Shown here: piece by piece, positions 53,949 through 60,920 of the stretch
How the letters are laid out: each line of letters starts with the position of its first letter
Position numbering within the stretch: position 1 is the first letter of the stretch
From: JACKCP01 sp034007295
Lineage (GTDB): Bacteria; Desulfobacterota; Desulfobacteria; Desulfobacterales; JACKCP01
Assembly: GCA_034007295.1 (NCBI GenBank)
Contig: JAVERC010000017.1
Coordinates: forward strand, 1-60,920
Length of the DNA stretch: 60,920 nt
Direction: 5' to 3'
Notes under the pieces: generated by a model
What the model saw: the letters and a program-made list of their open reading frames with translations, nothing else
Database searches by the model: none
What the model was told of the DNA's origin: nothing
Program-made: the position numbers and the translations under genes

Positions 53949-55877
53949 TTACATTGTAATTGAAAAATTACGAATTTCTCCTGTTCTGTTTACTTCATAA
54001 CCCCCTTTTTTCATAACTTCATTTTTAAATTTTTTTGAGTTTATTATTTCAATAAGAATTTTTATGGGTTCTAGTTCAAAAAATTCTTCAGGTACAATTA
54101 TTTCATAATCTTCTTTTGTAACAGGAATAAAATCAAGATCAAGTGCCCTTGCAGCAGCCATTATTCCCATTCCTGCATCAGCTGCAAGGCTTTTAACGCA
54201 TACAGCAACTCCCATGTGTGTAAATTCCTCAAGATTAAAACCTCTTATTTTTGAAGAATCTATTTTGTTTTTAAGACATTCATAATCTGTAAGTATTCTT
54301 GTGCCTGATCCTTTTTGTCTGTTTACAAATTTTATCTGTTTGTTTTCTAAATCCTTTAAAGATGAAATTTTCAGGGGATTTTTCTTTTGAACAATAAGTC
54401 CCTGGTATCTTGAAACAAGATGAATTATTTTAAGTTTTTTTTCAGGTATGTATTTTTCAAGATATGTATCATTGTATTTTCCTGTAAGCGTGTCAAGAAG
54501 GTGGATTCCTGCAATGTGTGCAGAGCCTTTTTTTATTGCAGTTATTCCTCCCATGCTTCCAACATGGGTTGATGAAATTCTCTGGTTTTTTTCAGCCATC
54601 ATTCCAGAAAGTATGTCAATTGTATTGTCATGGCTTCCAACCATAAGAACAGTTTTTTCAATTACTGATTCTGGTCTTAAAAGTTCTGTTCTGCATAAAA
54701 TTTTGTCTGTAATGCCTTCAGTATCTGATGGAATTCTTATTATTCCGTCAGCTTCTGTAATTGAGGTTATTGTGCCTGCACCTCCTGAAAGCGGTGCTGA
54801 TATGAATCTGTTATTTACCTTGCCGATTTTTACCCTTACAAATTCTTCAATGCCAAGCTTTGAAAAAATATTTCTTGATGGATATGTATAAATAGCAGAT
54901 TTTTCAGGACAGCTTTCCTTTAAAAAAGAAAAAATAAGAGGTTTTATAAGCATTTCAAAAATAATTACTGCTGAAACAGGATAACCAGGAATTCCAAAAA
55001 CAGGCTTTTGGTTAATTACTCCTGCAATGGCAGGCTTTCCAGGCATTATGGAAATTCCATGTATTAAAATCTCCCCGTTTTTTTCAATGGCTTTTTTTGT
55101 ATAGTCCCTTGAACCTGCTGAAGAACCGCCAATTGTTAGAATTATATCTATTTCATTTTTCTTTGCTGTTTCAAATAGAACATTTGCAAGAATTTCAGGG
55201 TCATCTTTTACAGGATCAAGTTTTAAAGGTATTCCCATATTTTCTTCAATAAAAGCACAAAGCATTGCAGAGTTACTTTCAATTACAGCACCCGGCCTGA
55301 TTTCATTTTCAGGACAATTAGCTTCAATAAGTTCGCTGCCGGTTGGAATTATGGCAATTACAGGTTTTTTTACCGCCTTTATCTCAGAAACACCTCCTGA
55401 AAGAAGTGCACAGATATCCTGTGGAGATATTTTGTGAAGAGATGGAAAAATCATTTCTGTAGCAACAATGTCTTCCCCTGTTTTTCTTACATTCTGCCAT
55501 GGGAAAAGAGCTTCATCGATTTCAATTGCAGTTTCATCAATTTGATTTATTTTTTCAATTATTACAACAGCATCTGTATTTTCTGGAAGGACTTCTCCTG
55601 TGTTTACAAAAAAAATATTTTTTCCTGGTTCAAATCTTAAAGGATTTGTTTTTGAGGCACCAAAGGTAAGTCTTGAGTCAACTGCGGCGCCATCCATTGC
55701 ACTTACATGGAACAGGGGAGATGAAAGTCTTGCAAAAACAGGTTCTGCAAGTATTCTGCCCAGTGAATTGGCGGAACTGATTTTTTCCGTTTTGGTAAAA
55801 TAATTTTTAAAATGATCCAAGACAGTATTTTTTGCTGTTTCAAGGTCTGTTTTGTCAAGGTATATGGTTCTTTCCAT
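53949..55877 (-). CDS. MoeA fused to a substrate-binding (PBP/LysR-like) domain
   Basis: A 642-residue protein. Residues about 1-410 form a MoeA molybdotransferase-like module (VSAMDGAAVDSRLTFGASKT, VVIIEKINQI, GGSSAGSRDYTKKAIEK, GKPAIAGVINQKPVFGIPGYP). The C-terminal about 230 residues form a periplasmic-binding-protein-like domain (VLMVGSHDNTIDILSGMM, THVGSMGGITAIKKGSAHIA, RQKGSGTRIL), as in MoeA-PBP proteins of archaea and anaerobic bacteria. It may sense molybdate or an organic ligand to control Mo-cofactor insertion. A plain MoeA lies 81 bp upstream on the same strand. Confidence 0.9.
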   Translation of the reverse strand: MERTIYLDKTDLETAKNTVLDHFKNYFTKTEKISSANSLGRILAEPVFARLSSPLFHVSAMDGAAVDSRLTFGASKTNPLRFEPGKNIFFVNTGEVLPENTDAVVIIEKINQIDETAIEIDEALFPWQNVRKTGEDIVATEMIFPSLHKISPQDICALLSGGVSEIKAVKKPVIAIIPTGSELIEANCPENEIRPGAVIESNSAMLCAFIEENMGIPLKLDPVKDDPEILANVLFETAKKNEIDIILTIGGSSAGSRDYTKKAIEKNGEILIHGISIMPGKPAIAGVINQKPVFGIPGYPVSAVIIFEMLIKPLIFSFLKESCPEKSAIYTYPSRNIFSKLGIEEFVRVKIGKVNNRFISAPLSGGAGTITSITEADGIIRIPSDTEGITDKILCRTELLRPESVIEKTVLMVGSHDNTIDILSGMMAEKNQRISSTHVGSMGGITAIKKGSAHIAGIHLLDTLTGKYNDTYLEKYIPEKKLKIIHLVSRYQGLIVQKKNPLKISSLKDLENKQIKFVNRQKGSGTRILTDYECLKNKIDSSKIRGFNLEEFTHMGVAVCVKSLAADAGMGIMAAARALDLDFIPVTKEDYEIIVPEEFFELEPIKILIEIINSKKFKNEVMKKGGYEVNRTGEIRNFSITM

Positions 55878-55958
55878 TTCATTGACCGCCTTTCTAGCCT
55901 GTGTGATATGTTTTTATTTTTTCATTTTTGCTGAGCAAAAAAGCCGATTCTGGTTCAA

Positions 55959-57185
55959 TCACTGAATAAGATGAACAAAAAATATTTCTCCTTTTATGCC
56001 TCCTTCTTTGTTCTCTGGTATTTCAAGCAATCCGTCACATTGTGCAAGTGGTCTTGAAAGTCCTGAATGTCCAGGTATTGGAATGGCATGGACATTATTG
56101 TTTTCAATATGGAGCTTCACTCTTATAAAATCAGTTCTTCCTGAAGCTGAATGGACATTCCTTGTGAGGGCAGCCTTTACAAAGGGCCTGTCAAAAGGAT
56201 TTTTCATTCCTGAAATATGTTTTAAAAAGGGAATCACTGCAATGTAAAAAACGCAAAAACATGAAAACGGGTTGCCTGGAAGTCCAAAAACAGGGATTTT
56301 GCCTGCTCTTGCAATTATTGCCGGTTTTCCGGGCGACATTGCAATTCCGTGTACAAGTATTTCAGAATCTTCAAGGTTTTCAATAGCTTTTATTGTTATA
56401 TCCCTTGTTCCGACGGAGCTTCCTCCTGAAATAATTACACAGCTGCATTCTTTAAGTGCAAGTCTTGTTTTTTCTTCAAGACTTTCTTTTGTGTCCTTTG
56501 ATACCCCGTAAAAAACAGGTTCAAAACCATTTTCAAGGCAGACGGCCGATAAAATATGTCTGTTTAAATCCCTGATTTTTCCATGGGATAAATTTTTGTT
56601 TTCGTCAATTTCATCTCCGGTGGAAATAATTCCTGCTTTAAGATTTTTGAATACAAAAATTTCATCCTGATCTGAAGATATAAGAGCTGCAATATTTTTT
56701 TTGGTGATTTTTGTTCCTTTTTCAAGAACAAGGCTTCCTTTATGATAATCATCGTCTTTTTTTAAGGTGTTTGAAAAAGGTGCTGTTGAGGTATAGATTT
56801 CTATTTCAGTTTTGTTCAGCCATGAAGTATTTTCTATTATAACAACTGCATCTGCTCCATCTGGAAGCATTCCCCCTGTTCCTATTAAAGCAGCTTCTCC
56901 TTGGTTTAACATAAAATCAGGGATTTCACCCATAATGGATTTGTATTTTGCATTTAAAATAAGAGGGCTTGATTGTGAAGCTCCAAAGGTGTCTGATGAT
57001 TTTACTGCAAATCCGTCCATTGTAGATCTATTGAATCCTGGGACATGGTTTTTTGCATAAATATTTTCTGCTGTTACCCTGTTAAGTGCATTTTTTGTTT
57101 CAATTTTTTCAGTATTTATGCAGGGAAAATTTTTGTGAAGATTTTTCAAATTACAGATTTTTTCAACTTTAAAAAAAGATTCCAT
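55959..57185 (-). CDS. moeA: MoeA-type molybdopterin molybdenumtransferase
   Basis: A 408-residue MoeA that inserts molybdate into adenylylated molybdopterin. NRSTMDGFAVKSSDTFGASQ, IIENTSWL, ISGGSSVGTRDITIKAIENL with the GGSSVG loop, and the terminal GHSGLSRPLAQCDGLLEIP show all domains. A plain MoeA beside a MoeA-PBP is the usual arrangement in strict anaerobes with Mo/W enzymes such as formate dehydrogenase. RBS is weak (GGAAAAAAAATGG). Confidence 0.92.
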   Translation of the reverse strand: MESFFKVEKICNLKNLHKNFPCINTEKIETKNALNRVTAENIYAKNHVPGFNRSTMDGFAVKSSDTFGASQSSPLILNAKYKSIMGEIPDFMLNQGEAALIGTGGMLPDGADAVVIIENTSWLNKTEIEIYTSTAPFSNTLKKDDDYHKGSLVLEKGTKITKKNIAALISSDQDEIFVFKNLKAGIISTGDEIDENKNLSHGKIRDLNRHILSAVCLENGFEPVFYGVSKDTKESLEEKTRLALKECSCVIISGGSSVGTRDITIKAIENLEDSEILVHGIAMSPGKPAIIARAGKIPVFGLPGNPFSCFCVFYIAVIPFLKHISGMKNPFDRPFVKAALTRNVHSASGRTDFIRVKLHIENNNVHAIPIPGHSGLSRPLAQCDGLLEIPENKEGGIKGEIFFVHLIQ

Positions 57186-57261
57186 TTTTTTTCCCTAAAA
57201 ATCAGGTTATTGTAAATAAAATTTGAAATTTTAGTCTTCTGGTCAGTTAAATCCTTTTAAC

Positions 57262-57291
57262 TTGACTAATAAACAGATTTTAAACTATTTT
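57262..57291 (+). promoter_or_regulatory. Sigma-70-type promoter of the YggT/PilT unit
   Basis: TTGACT (57262-57267), 18-bp spacer, TATTTT (57286-57291), 39 bp ahead of the YggT start. Confidence 0.45.
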
Positions 57292-57329
57292 TTAAATATT
57301 TGTTCAATAATTAATTTACAGGTGATTAA

Positions 57330-57632
57330 ATGTTTGTAATAGGAAATCTTCTTACTGCTGTTGCTTTGATTCTTAACACAGTTCTTCAGATTTATATGTG
57401 GATAATAATCGGAAGTGCAATTCTTTCGTGGGTCAACCCTGATCCCTTTAATCCTATAGTCAGGTTTTTAAGGGGTGTTACAGAGCCTGTTCTTTTGGAG
57501 GTAAGAAAAAGACTTCCGGTTTCTTTTGGAGGAATTGATTTTTCTCCAATAATTGTAATTCTTGCCATAATTTTTCTTCAGCAGTTTGTGGTTAATACAC
57601 TTTATATGGCAGGGAAAAAACTCGGTGCCTGA
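57330..57632 (+). CDS. YggT-family membrane protein
   Basis: A 100-residue protein with two membrane helices. LQIYMWIIIGSAILSWVNPD, then the phrase FLRGVTEPVLLEVRKRLP and GGIDFSPIIVILAIIFLQQF are typical of YggT. Members are linked to osmotic adaptation, cell division or c-type cytochrome and pilus clusters; function is not settled. It starts the pilT unit, 43 bp ahead of pilT, as in many Proteobacteria. Confidence 0.92.
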   Translation: MFVIGNLLTAVALILNTVLQIYMWIIIGSAILSWVNPDPFNPIVRFLRGVTEPVLLEVRKRLPVSFGGIDFSPIIVILAIIFLQQFVVNTLYMAGKKLGA

Positions 57633-57675
57633 TTTTATAACTTATCAATAATTTTTTACATAACAGGACTTGCAT

Positions 57676-58758
57676 ATGGCAAAAATTGATGCTTTTTTTA
57701 AGCTGATGAATGATCAGGGAGCTTCAGACCTTCATATGGTTTCAGGGCTTCCACCTGCTTTAAGGATTGATGGAGAAATTGAAAGAGTAAAGTACAAGAT
57801 TTTAACAAATGATGAGTTAAGGGGAATGCTCTATGAAATTGCTCCTGAATCAAAAATAAAGGAATTTGAAGAAACAGGGGATGCTGATTTTGGTTATGAA
57901 ATAAAAGGACTTGCAAGATACAGAGCCAATTTTTTCATGCAGAAAAATGGTATTGGTGCAGTTTTCAGGGAAATTCCAAGCGACATCATGACTGTTGAAC
58001 AGCTTGGTCTTCCGTCTGTTATTGCAAAACTTGGTCTTTTGCCAAGGGGACTTGTTCTTGTTACAGGGCCTACTGGAAGTGGTAAATCTACAACACTTGC
58101 CGCAATAATTGATGAAGCAAACAGAAAAAGAAAAGACCATATAATTACAATTGAAGATCCTATAGAATTTGTTCATAAAAGTCAGGGCTGTATAGTAAAC
58201 CACAGGGAAGTAGGTTCCCATACCAAATCATTTTCAAGTGCTCTAAGAGGTGCTTTAAGGGAAGACCCCGATATAATTCTTGTTGGTGAATTAAGGGATC
58301 TTGAAACAATTTCACTTGCAATTGAAGCTGCTTCAACAGGACATCTTGTTTTTGGAACTCTTCATACAAGTTCTGCCGCAAAAACAGTTGACAGGATTGT
58401 TGAAGTTTTTCCTGCAAATGAGCAGCCTCAGATCAGATCAACACTGGCTGACTCGATAAGAGCTGTTGTTTCTCAGGTTTTGTTTAAAAGGGCAGACCAG
58501 AAAGGCAGAATTGCATGTCTTGAGATTCTTATTGCAAGTCCTGCTGTAAGAAACCTGATAAGAGAGGGCAAAACATATCAGATTCCTTCTTCAATTCAGA
58601 CAGGAAGACAATACGGCATGCAGCTTTTAGATGATGCAATCCTTGATCTTCTCCAAAGGGGAAGAATCACCGGAGATGATGCTTATACAAAGGCTAATTC
58701 AAAAGCCAAATTCAGGGAATATATAAAAAATGCTCCCAAGGATTTTACAGAAGTTTAG
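57676..58758 (+). CDS. pilT: Type IV pilus retraction ATPase PilT
   Basis: A 360-residue hexameric ATPase that depolymerises the pilus for twitching. Motifs: GASDLHMVSGLPPALRIDGE, Walker A TGPTGSGKSTTLAA, Asp box TIEDPIEFVHKS, Walker B ALREDPDIILVGELRDLETI and the AIRAVVSQ-like arginine-finger region plus a His-box GHLVFGTLHTSSAAKTVDR. The ATG at 57676 is chosen; an earlier TTG two codons upstream adds only two residues. Followed by pilU. Confidence 0.96.
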   Translation: MAKIDAFFKLMNDQGASDLHMVSGLPPALRIDGEIERVKYKILTNDELRGMLYEIAPESKIKEFEETGDADFGYEIKGLARYRANFFMQKNGIGAVFREIPSDIMTVEQLGLPSVIAKLGLLPRGLVLVTGPTGSGKSTTLAAIIDEANRKRKDHIITIEDPIEFVHKSQGCIVNHREVGSHTKSFSSALRGALREDPDIILVGELRDLETISLAIEAASTGHLVFGTLHTSSAAKTVDRIVEVFPANEQPQIRSTLADSIRAVVSQVLFKRADQKGRIACLEILIASPAVRNLIREGKTYQIPSSIQTGRQYGMQLLDDAILDLLQRGRITGDDAYTKANSKAKFREYIKNAPKDFTEV

Positions 58759-58813
58759 TTTTTTTGTAAGAGGTTTTTATTTTTTCTTGAAATATAAAAA
58801 CAAGGTGAATTAA

Positions 58814-59989
58814 GTGAAAAGAACAGAAGTAGATCAAATACTTACAACAATGCTTGATTCTTATGAAAATGTTTCAGACCTTAATTTCAGTGTTGGAAGG
58901 CCTCCCCAGGTTGAGGCAGACGGAGAACTCAAGCCCATAAAAATTCATCCTGAAATGGAGAATCTTACTGCTTTCCAGACTGAAACTTTTGCTCTTAATC
59001 TTATAGACAACGATAAAAGACTTTTAGATATTTTAATTACAACCGGTTCCTGTGACCTTTCTTATGTGCTTCCAGGAAAGGCAAGGTTTCGTGTTAATAT
59101 CTTTTCTCAGTCAGGCGGAAATTATTCCATTATTTTAAGACGTCTTGAAACAAAGGTTCCAACAATTAAGGATCTTTTTCTTCCTGAAATTTTTTATAAA
59201 ATATCAGAAGAAAAAAACGGTATTATTTTTGTTACAGGTGCTACAGGAACTGGTAAGTCAACATCAATGGCAGCAGTTCTTGACCAGATAAATACAGCAA
59301 AGCAGGTTCATGTTGTTACACTTGAAGATCCTATAGAATATCAGCATCCTCAAAAGAAATCCACATTTAACCAAAGGGAGCTTGGAACAGATTTTTCTGA
59401 TTATTCAAGCGGTTTAAGGGCCGCGTTAAGGCAGGCTCCCAAAGTTATTCAGGTTGGTGAAATGAGGGACAGGGAAACAGTTGAAATCGGCCTTAGGGCT
59501 GCTGAAACAGGCCATCTTGTTCTTACAACCCTTCATACAATTGATGCAGGAAAAACATTGAACAGGATTATGGGTATGTTTGATATTGAAGAGGAAAGAC
59601 AGCTCAGGATAAGGCTTGCAGATTCAGTAAAATGGATTGTTTCTCAAAGGCTTCTTCCAAAAATCGGAGGAGGAAGAGTTGCTGCATTTGAAATTTTAGG
59701 CACAAGTTTAAGAACAAAAGATCTTATTTTAAATGGTGAATCAGACGGTAAAACCTATTATGACATTATGGAAAGCGGAATGCATATGGGTATGATAACC
59801 TTTGACCAGAGCATAATCAATCTGTTCAAAGAAGGTCTTATAACAGAAAATACAGCAAGGGCTTATGCATCAAGAAAATCAGTTGTAAGCAGGGGCATTG
59901 ACTCTGTTAAATCTGCAAGAGGGGAAAGAACAACTGATATTTCAGATCTTGAAATGGAAAAAAACTATCCTGGTAAAAAAAAATTTTAA
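58814..59989 (+). CDS. pilU: PilT paralogue (PilU-type ATPase)
   Basis: A 391-residue retraction ATPase paralogue. Walker A VTGATGTGKSTSMAAVLDQI, LEDPIEYQHPQKKSTFNQRE, Walker B RQAPKVIQVGEMRDRETVEI, and GHLVLTTLHTIDAGKTLNRI. It is more divergent at the N-terminus (DLNFSVGRPPQVEADGELKP). Starts with GTG behind AAGGTG, 55 bp after pilT. PilU usually supports PilT. A C-terminal tail of about 30 residues (RGIDSVKSARGERTTDI) is typical of the PilU type. Confidence 0.88.
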   Translation: MKRTEVDQILTTMLDSYENVSDLNFSVGRPPQVEADGELKPIKIHPEMENLTAFQTETFALNLIDNDKRLLDILITTGSCDLSYVLPGKARFRVNIFSQSGGNYSIILRRLETKVPTIKDLFLPEIFYKISEEKNGIIFVTGATGTGKSTSMAAVLDQINTAKQVHVVTLEDPIEYQHPQKKSTFNQRELGTDFSDYSSGLRAALRQAPKVIQVGEMRDRETVEIGLRAAETGHLVLTTLHTIDAGKTLNRIMGMFDIEEERQLRIRLADSVKWIVSQRLLPKIGGGRVAAFEILGTSLRTKDLILNGESDGKTYYDIMESGMHMGMITFDQSIINLFKEGLITENTARAYASRKSVVSRGIDSVKSARGERTTDISDLEMEKNYPGKKKF

Positions 59990-60001
59990 AACGGTGATAA
60001 A

Positions 60002-60742
60002 ATGCAGAAAAAATGTGAAAACTGCGGCAAGGTTTTAAATATTCCAGACGACAAAATTCCTGAAGGAAAAACTGTTGTAGTAACTTGTCCTTCATGCGGT
60101 GAAAAAATAAGAATAAAAAAAGAAGAAGACGTGTTTGATTTTGAGGAAGACAGCTCTGATATTCCTGATGATTTCCCAGATGAATCAGATAATAATTCCA
60201 TAAAAAAAGAAGATAAGGCCGGGGATAATAATCAAAAAGATGATAAAAGTCTTGATTTTCCAGACAATGATGAAGCAGAAGCAGATCCTTTTGATTTTAT
60301 TGAAGAAGAAGGGCTTATGGCTATGGTCTGCATAGAAGATCCTGACATAAAAAAAGAAGCTTCAAAAGTCCTTGAATATATGGATTATTCAGTTTCTACA
60401 CCAGAAGACAACAATCAGGCTCTAAGGGAACTTAGAATGAGAGGTGATTTTTCCATGATTGTTGTTGATGAAACCTTTTGCTGTGAAGAAATAAAAAATA
60501 ATCCGGTTTTAAGGTATATAAAAAGGCTTCCAATGAGAGACAGAAGAGAAGTTTTTGTTATTCTTGTTTCTAGAAACAGAAGAACTTTTGAAAGAAAAGA
60601 TGCTTTTGTTCATAGTGTTAATATAGTAATAAACACTGGTCATATGCAGAAATTTGAAGATTTTGTAAAAAAAGGTTTAACTGAAAATGAAAATTTTTAC
60701 AGAAACTTTAAGGAAACTTTGAAAAAAGGTTTAAGATTTTAA
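60002..60742 (+). CDS. Zinc-ribbon plus receiver-like protein
   Basis: A 246-residue protein. The N-terminal MQKKCENCGKVLNIPDDKIP and TCPSCGEKIRIKK form a MJ0042-type zinc finger with two CxxC knuckles. An acidic, Asp/Glu-rich linker (about 40-100) follows. The C-terminal 140 residues look like a receiver fold (AMVCIEDPDIKKEASKVLEY; FSMIVVDETFCCEEI; EVFVILVSRNRRTFER) without a clear Thr/Lys pair. It starts 12 bp after pilU (RBS GGTGA), so it is part of the pilus unit. Such zinc-ribbon/receiver proteins may regulate pilus or adventurous motility; function is inferred. Confidence 0.75.
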   Translation: MQKKCENCGKVLNIPDDKIPEGKTVVVTCPSCGEKIRIKKEEDVFDFEEDSSDIPDDFPDESDNNSIKKEDKAGDNNQKDDKSLDFPDNDEAEADPFDFIEEEGLMAMVCIEDPDIKKEASKVLEYMDYSVSTPEDNNQALRELRMRGDFSMIVVDETFCCEEIKNNPVLRYIKRLPMRDRREVFVILVSRNRRTFERKDAFVHSVNIVINTGHMQKFEDFVKKGLTENENFYRNFKETLKKGLRF

Positions 60743-60761
60743 ATTTTTTTGAATTTGTAAA

Positions 60762-60784
60762 GCTCCCTTTTATCGAAAGGGAGC
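60762..60784 (+). terminator. Intrinsic terminator-like hairpin of the pil unit
   Basis: Stem GCTCCCTTT/AAAGGGAGC with a 5-base loop, 20 bp after the last gene; the T-run is short and interrupted. Confidence 0.65.
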
Positions 60785-60793
60785 CTCATTTCT

Positions 60794-60920
60794 CTAAATA
60801 GTTGCTGAACGAAAACGGCCTTTTTTGTCCATTTCTGCGTCAGAATCAAAATTTAATCCTCAAAATACTCAATGTATTCCTGCGGTTAAATTTTTCATCT
60901 TCCTTGAACTGAACAAAAAA
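60794..60920. repeat. Right-end copy of the dispersed repeat
   Basis: These 127 bases are identical to 78-204; the last 57 also equal 1-57. The hairpin arm CGAAAACG is included. The copy runs off the end of the window. Confidence 0.95.

Noticed and set aside
1..60920. CRISPR array, tRNA and rRNA genes
   Set aside because: I looked for regularly spaced short repeats and tRNA-like cloverleaf ends with CCA and saw none; the tandem repeat at 1-260 has a 147-bp period and no spacers.
1..60920. Circular plasmid or phage genome
   Set aside because: The end identity is explained by a dispersed repeat, and the genes are chromosomal housekeeping; no replication, partition, capsid or terminase genes are seen.

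Overview
This is an AT-rich window of bacterial chromosome, probably from a sulfate-reducer-like member of the Desulfobacterota (former Deltaproteobacteria). The evidence is the gene repertoire: a TIGR03545-type protein, a DUF4405-type membrane protein, a MoeA fused to a substrate-binding domain, many sigma-54 activators, Cache-type histidine kinases and SLC13/DASS carboxylate symporters. The species cannot be fixed from the sequence. Both window ends lie in the same dispersed repeat: the last 127 bases equal bases 78-204 and the last 57 equal bases 1-57. The window therefore looks like a contig bounded by that repeat.

Layout. (1) 0.5-7.3 kb: envelope genes (TIGR03545-like, DUF4405-like, MscS-like channel), a complete MITE-like element and a GAF/sigma-54 activator. 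(2) 7.4-19.7 kb: an accessory and scrap-yard region. An SNF2 helicase gene is broken in two, and REP-associated tyrosine transposase (RAYT) relics, a frameshifted EAL fragment and an orphan Phd antitoxin relic lie near it. Toxin-antitoxin pairs sit at 11.8, 13.3, 14.2 and 19.1 kb. At least four partial copies of one roughly 250-bp segment (the 3' end of a TPR gene plus downstream DNA) are present, and a duplicated 139-bp nadE leader flanks a 2.8-kb insert. The intact housekeeping gene here is the glutamine-dependent NAD synthetase. (3) 19.9-22.0 kb: an RloA/RloB (AbiL-like) predicted defence pair. (4) 22.1-25.6 kb: acyl-CoA dehydrogenase, enoyl-CoA hydratase and SDR genes behind a consensus sigma-54 promoter. 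(5) 25.7-48.8 kb: a dense signalling island. It holds three full histidine kinases and one minimal one, several receiver proteins, two sigma-54 activators, an MCP, two DASS symporters, a Na/Pi-type transporter, CBS-domain proteins, a NifX-like protein and a cytidylate-kinase-like/BON-like/receiver fusion. (6) 48.9-60.7 kb: mostly housekeeping: UvrD/Rep helicase, cold-shock protein, phosphomannomutase, UppP, two MoeA proteins, YggT, PilT, PilU and a zinc-ribbon/receiver-like protein.

How it works together. The signalling island appears to be wired through sigma-54. I see good -24/-12 elements (TGGCAY-N5-TTGC type) upstream of at least eight transcription units, seven of them in the island. Two cassettes mirror each other: kinase, receiver-CBS fusion, DASS symporter, small membrane protein and MCP on the minus strand; and DASS symporter, CBS protein and receiver on the plus strand. 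Both probably sense and take up organic anions. The GAF/sigma-54 activator at 5.7 kb and the acyl-CoA dehydrogenase operon at 22 kb share an 18-bp palindrome-like motif upstream, so the activator may control that operon.
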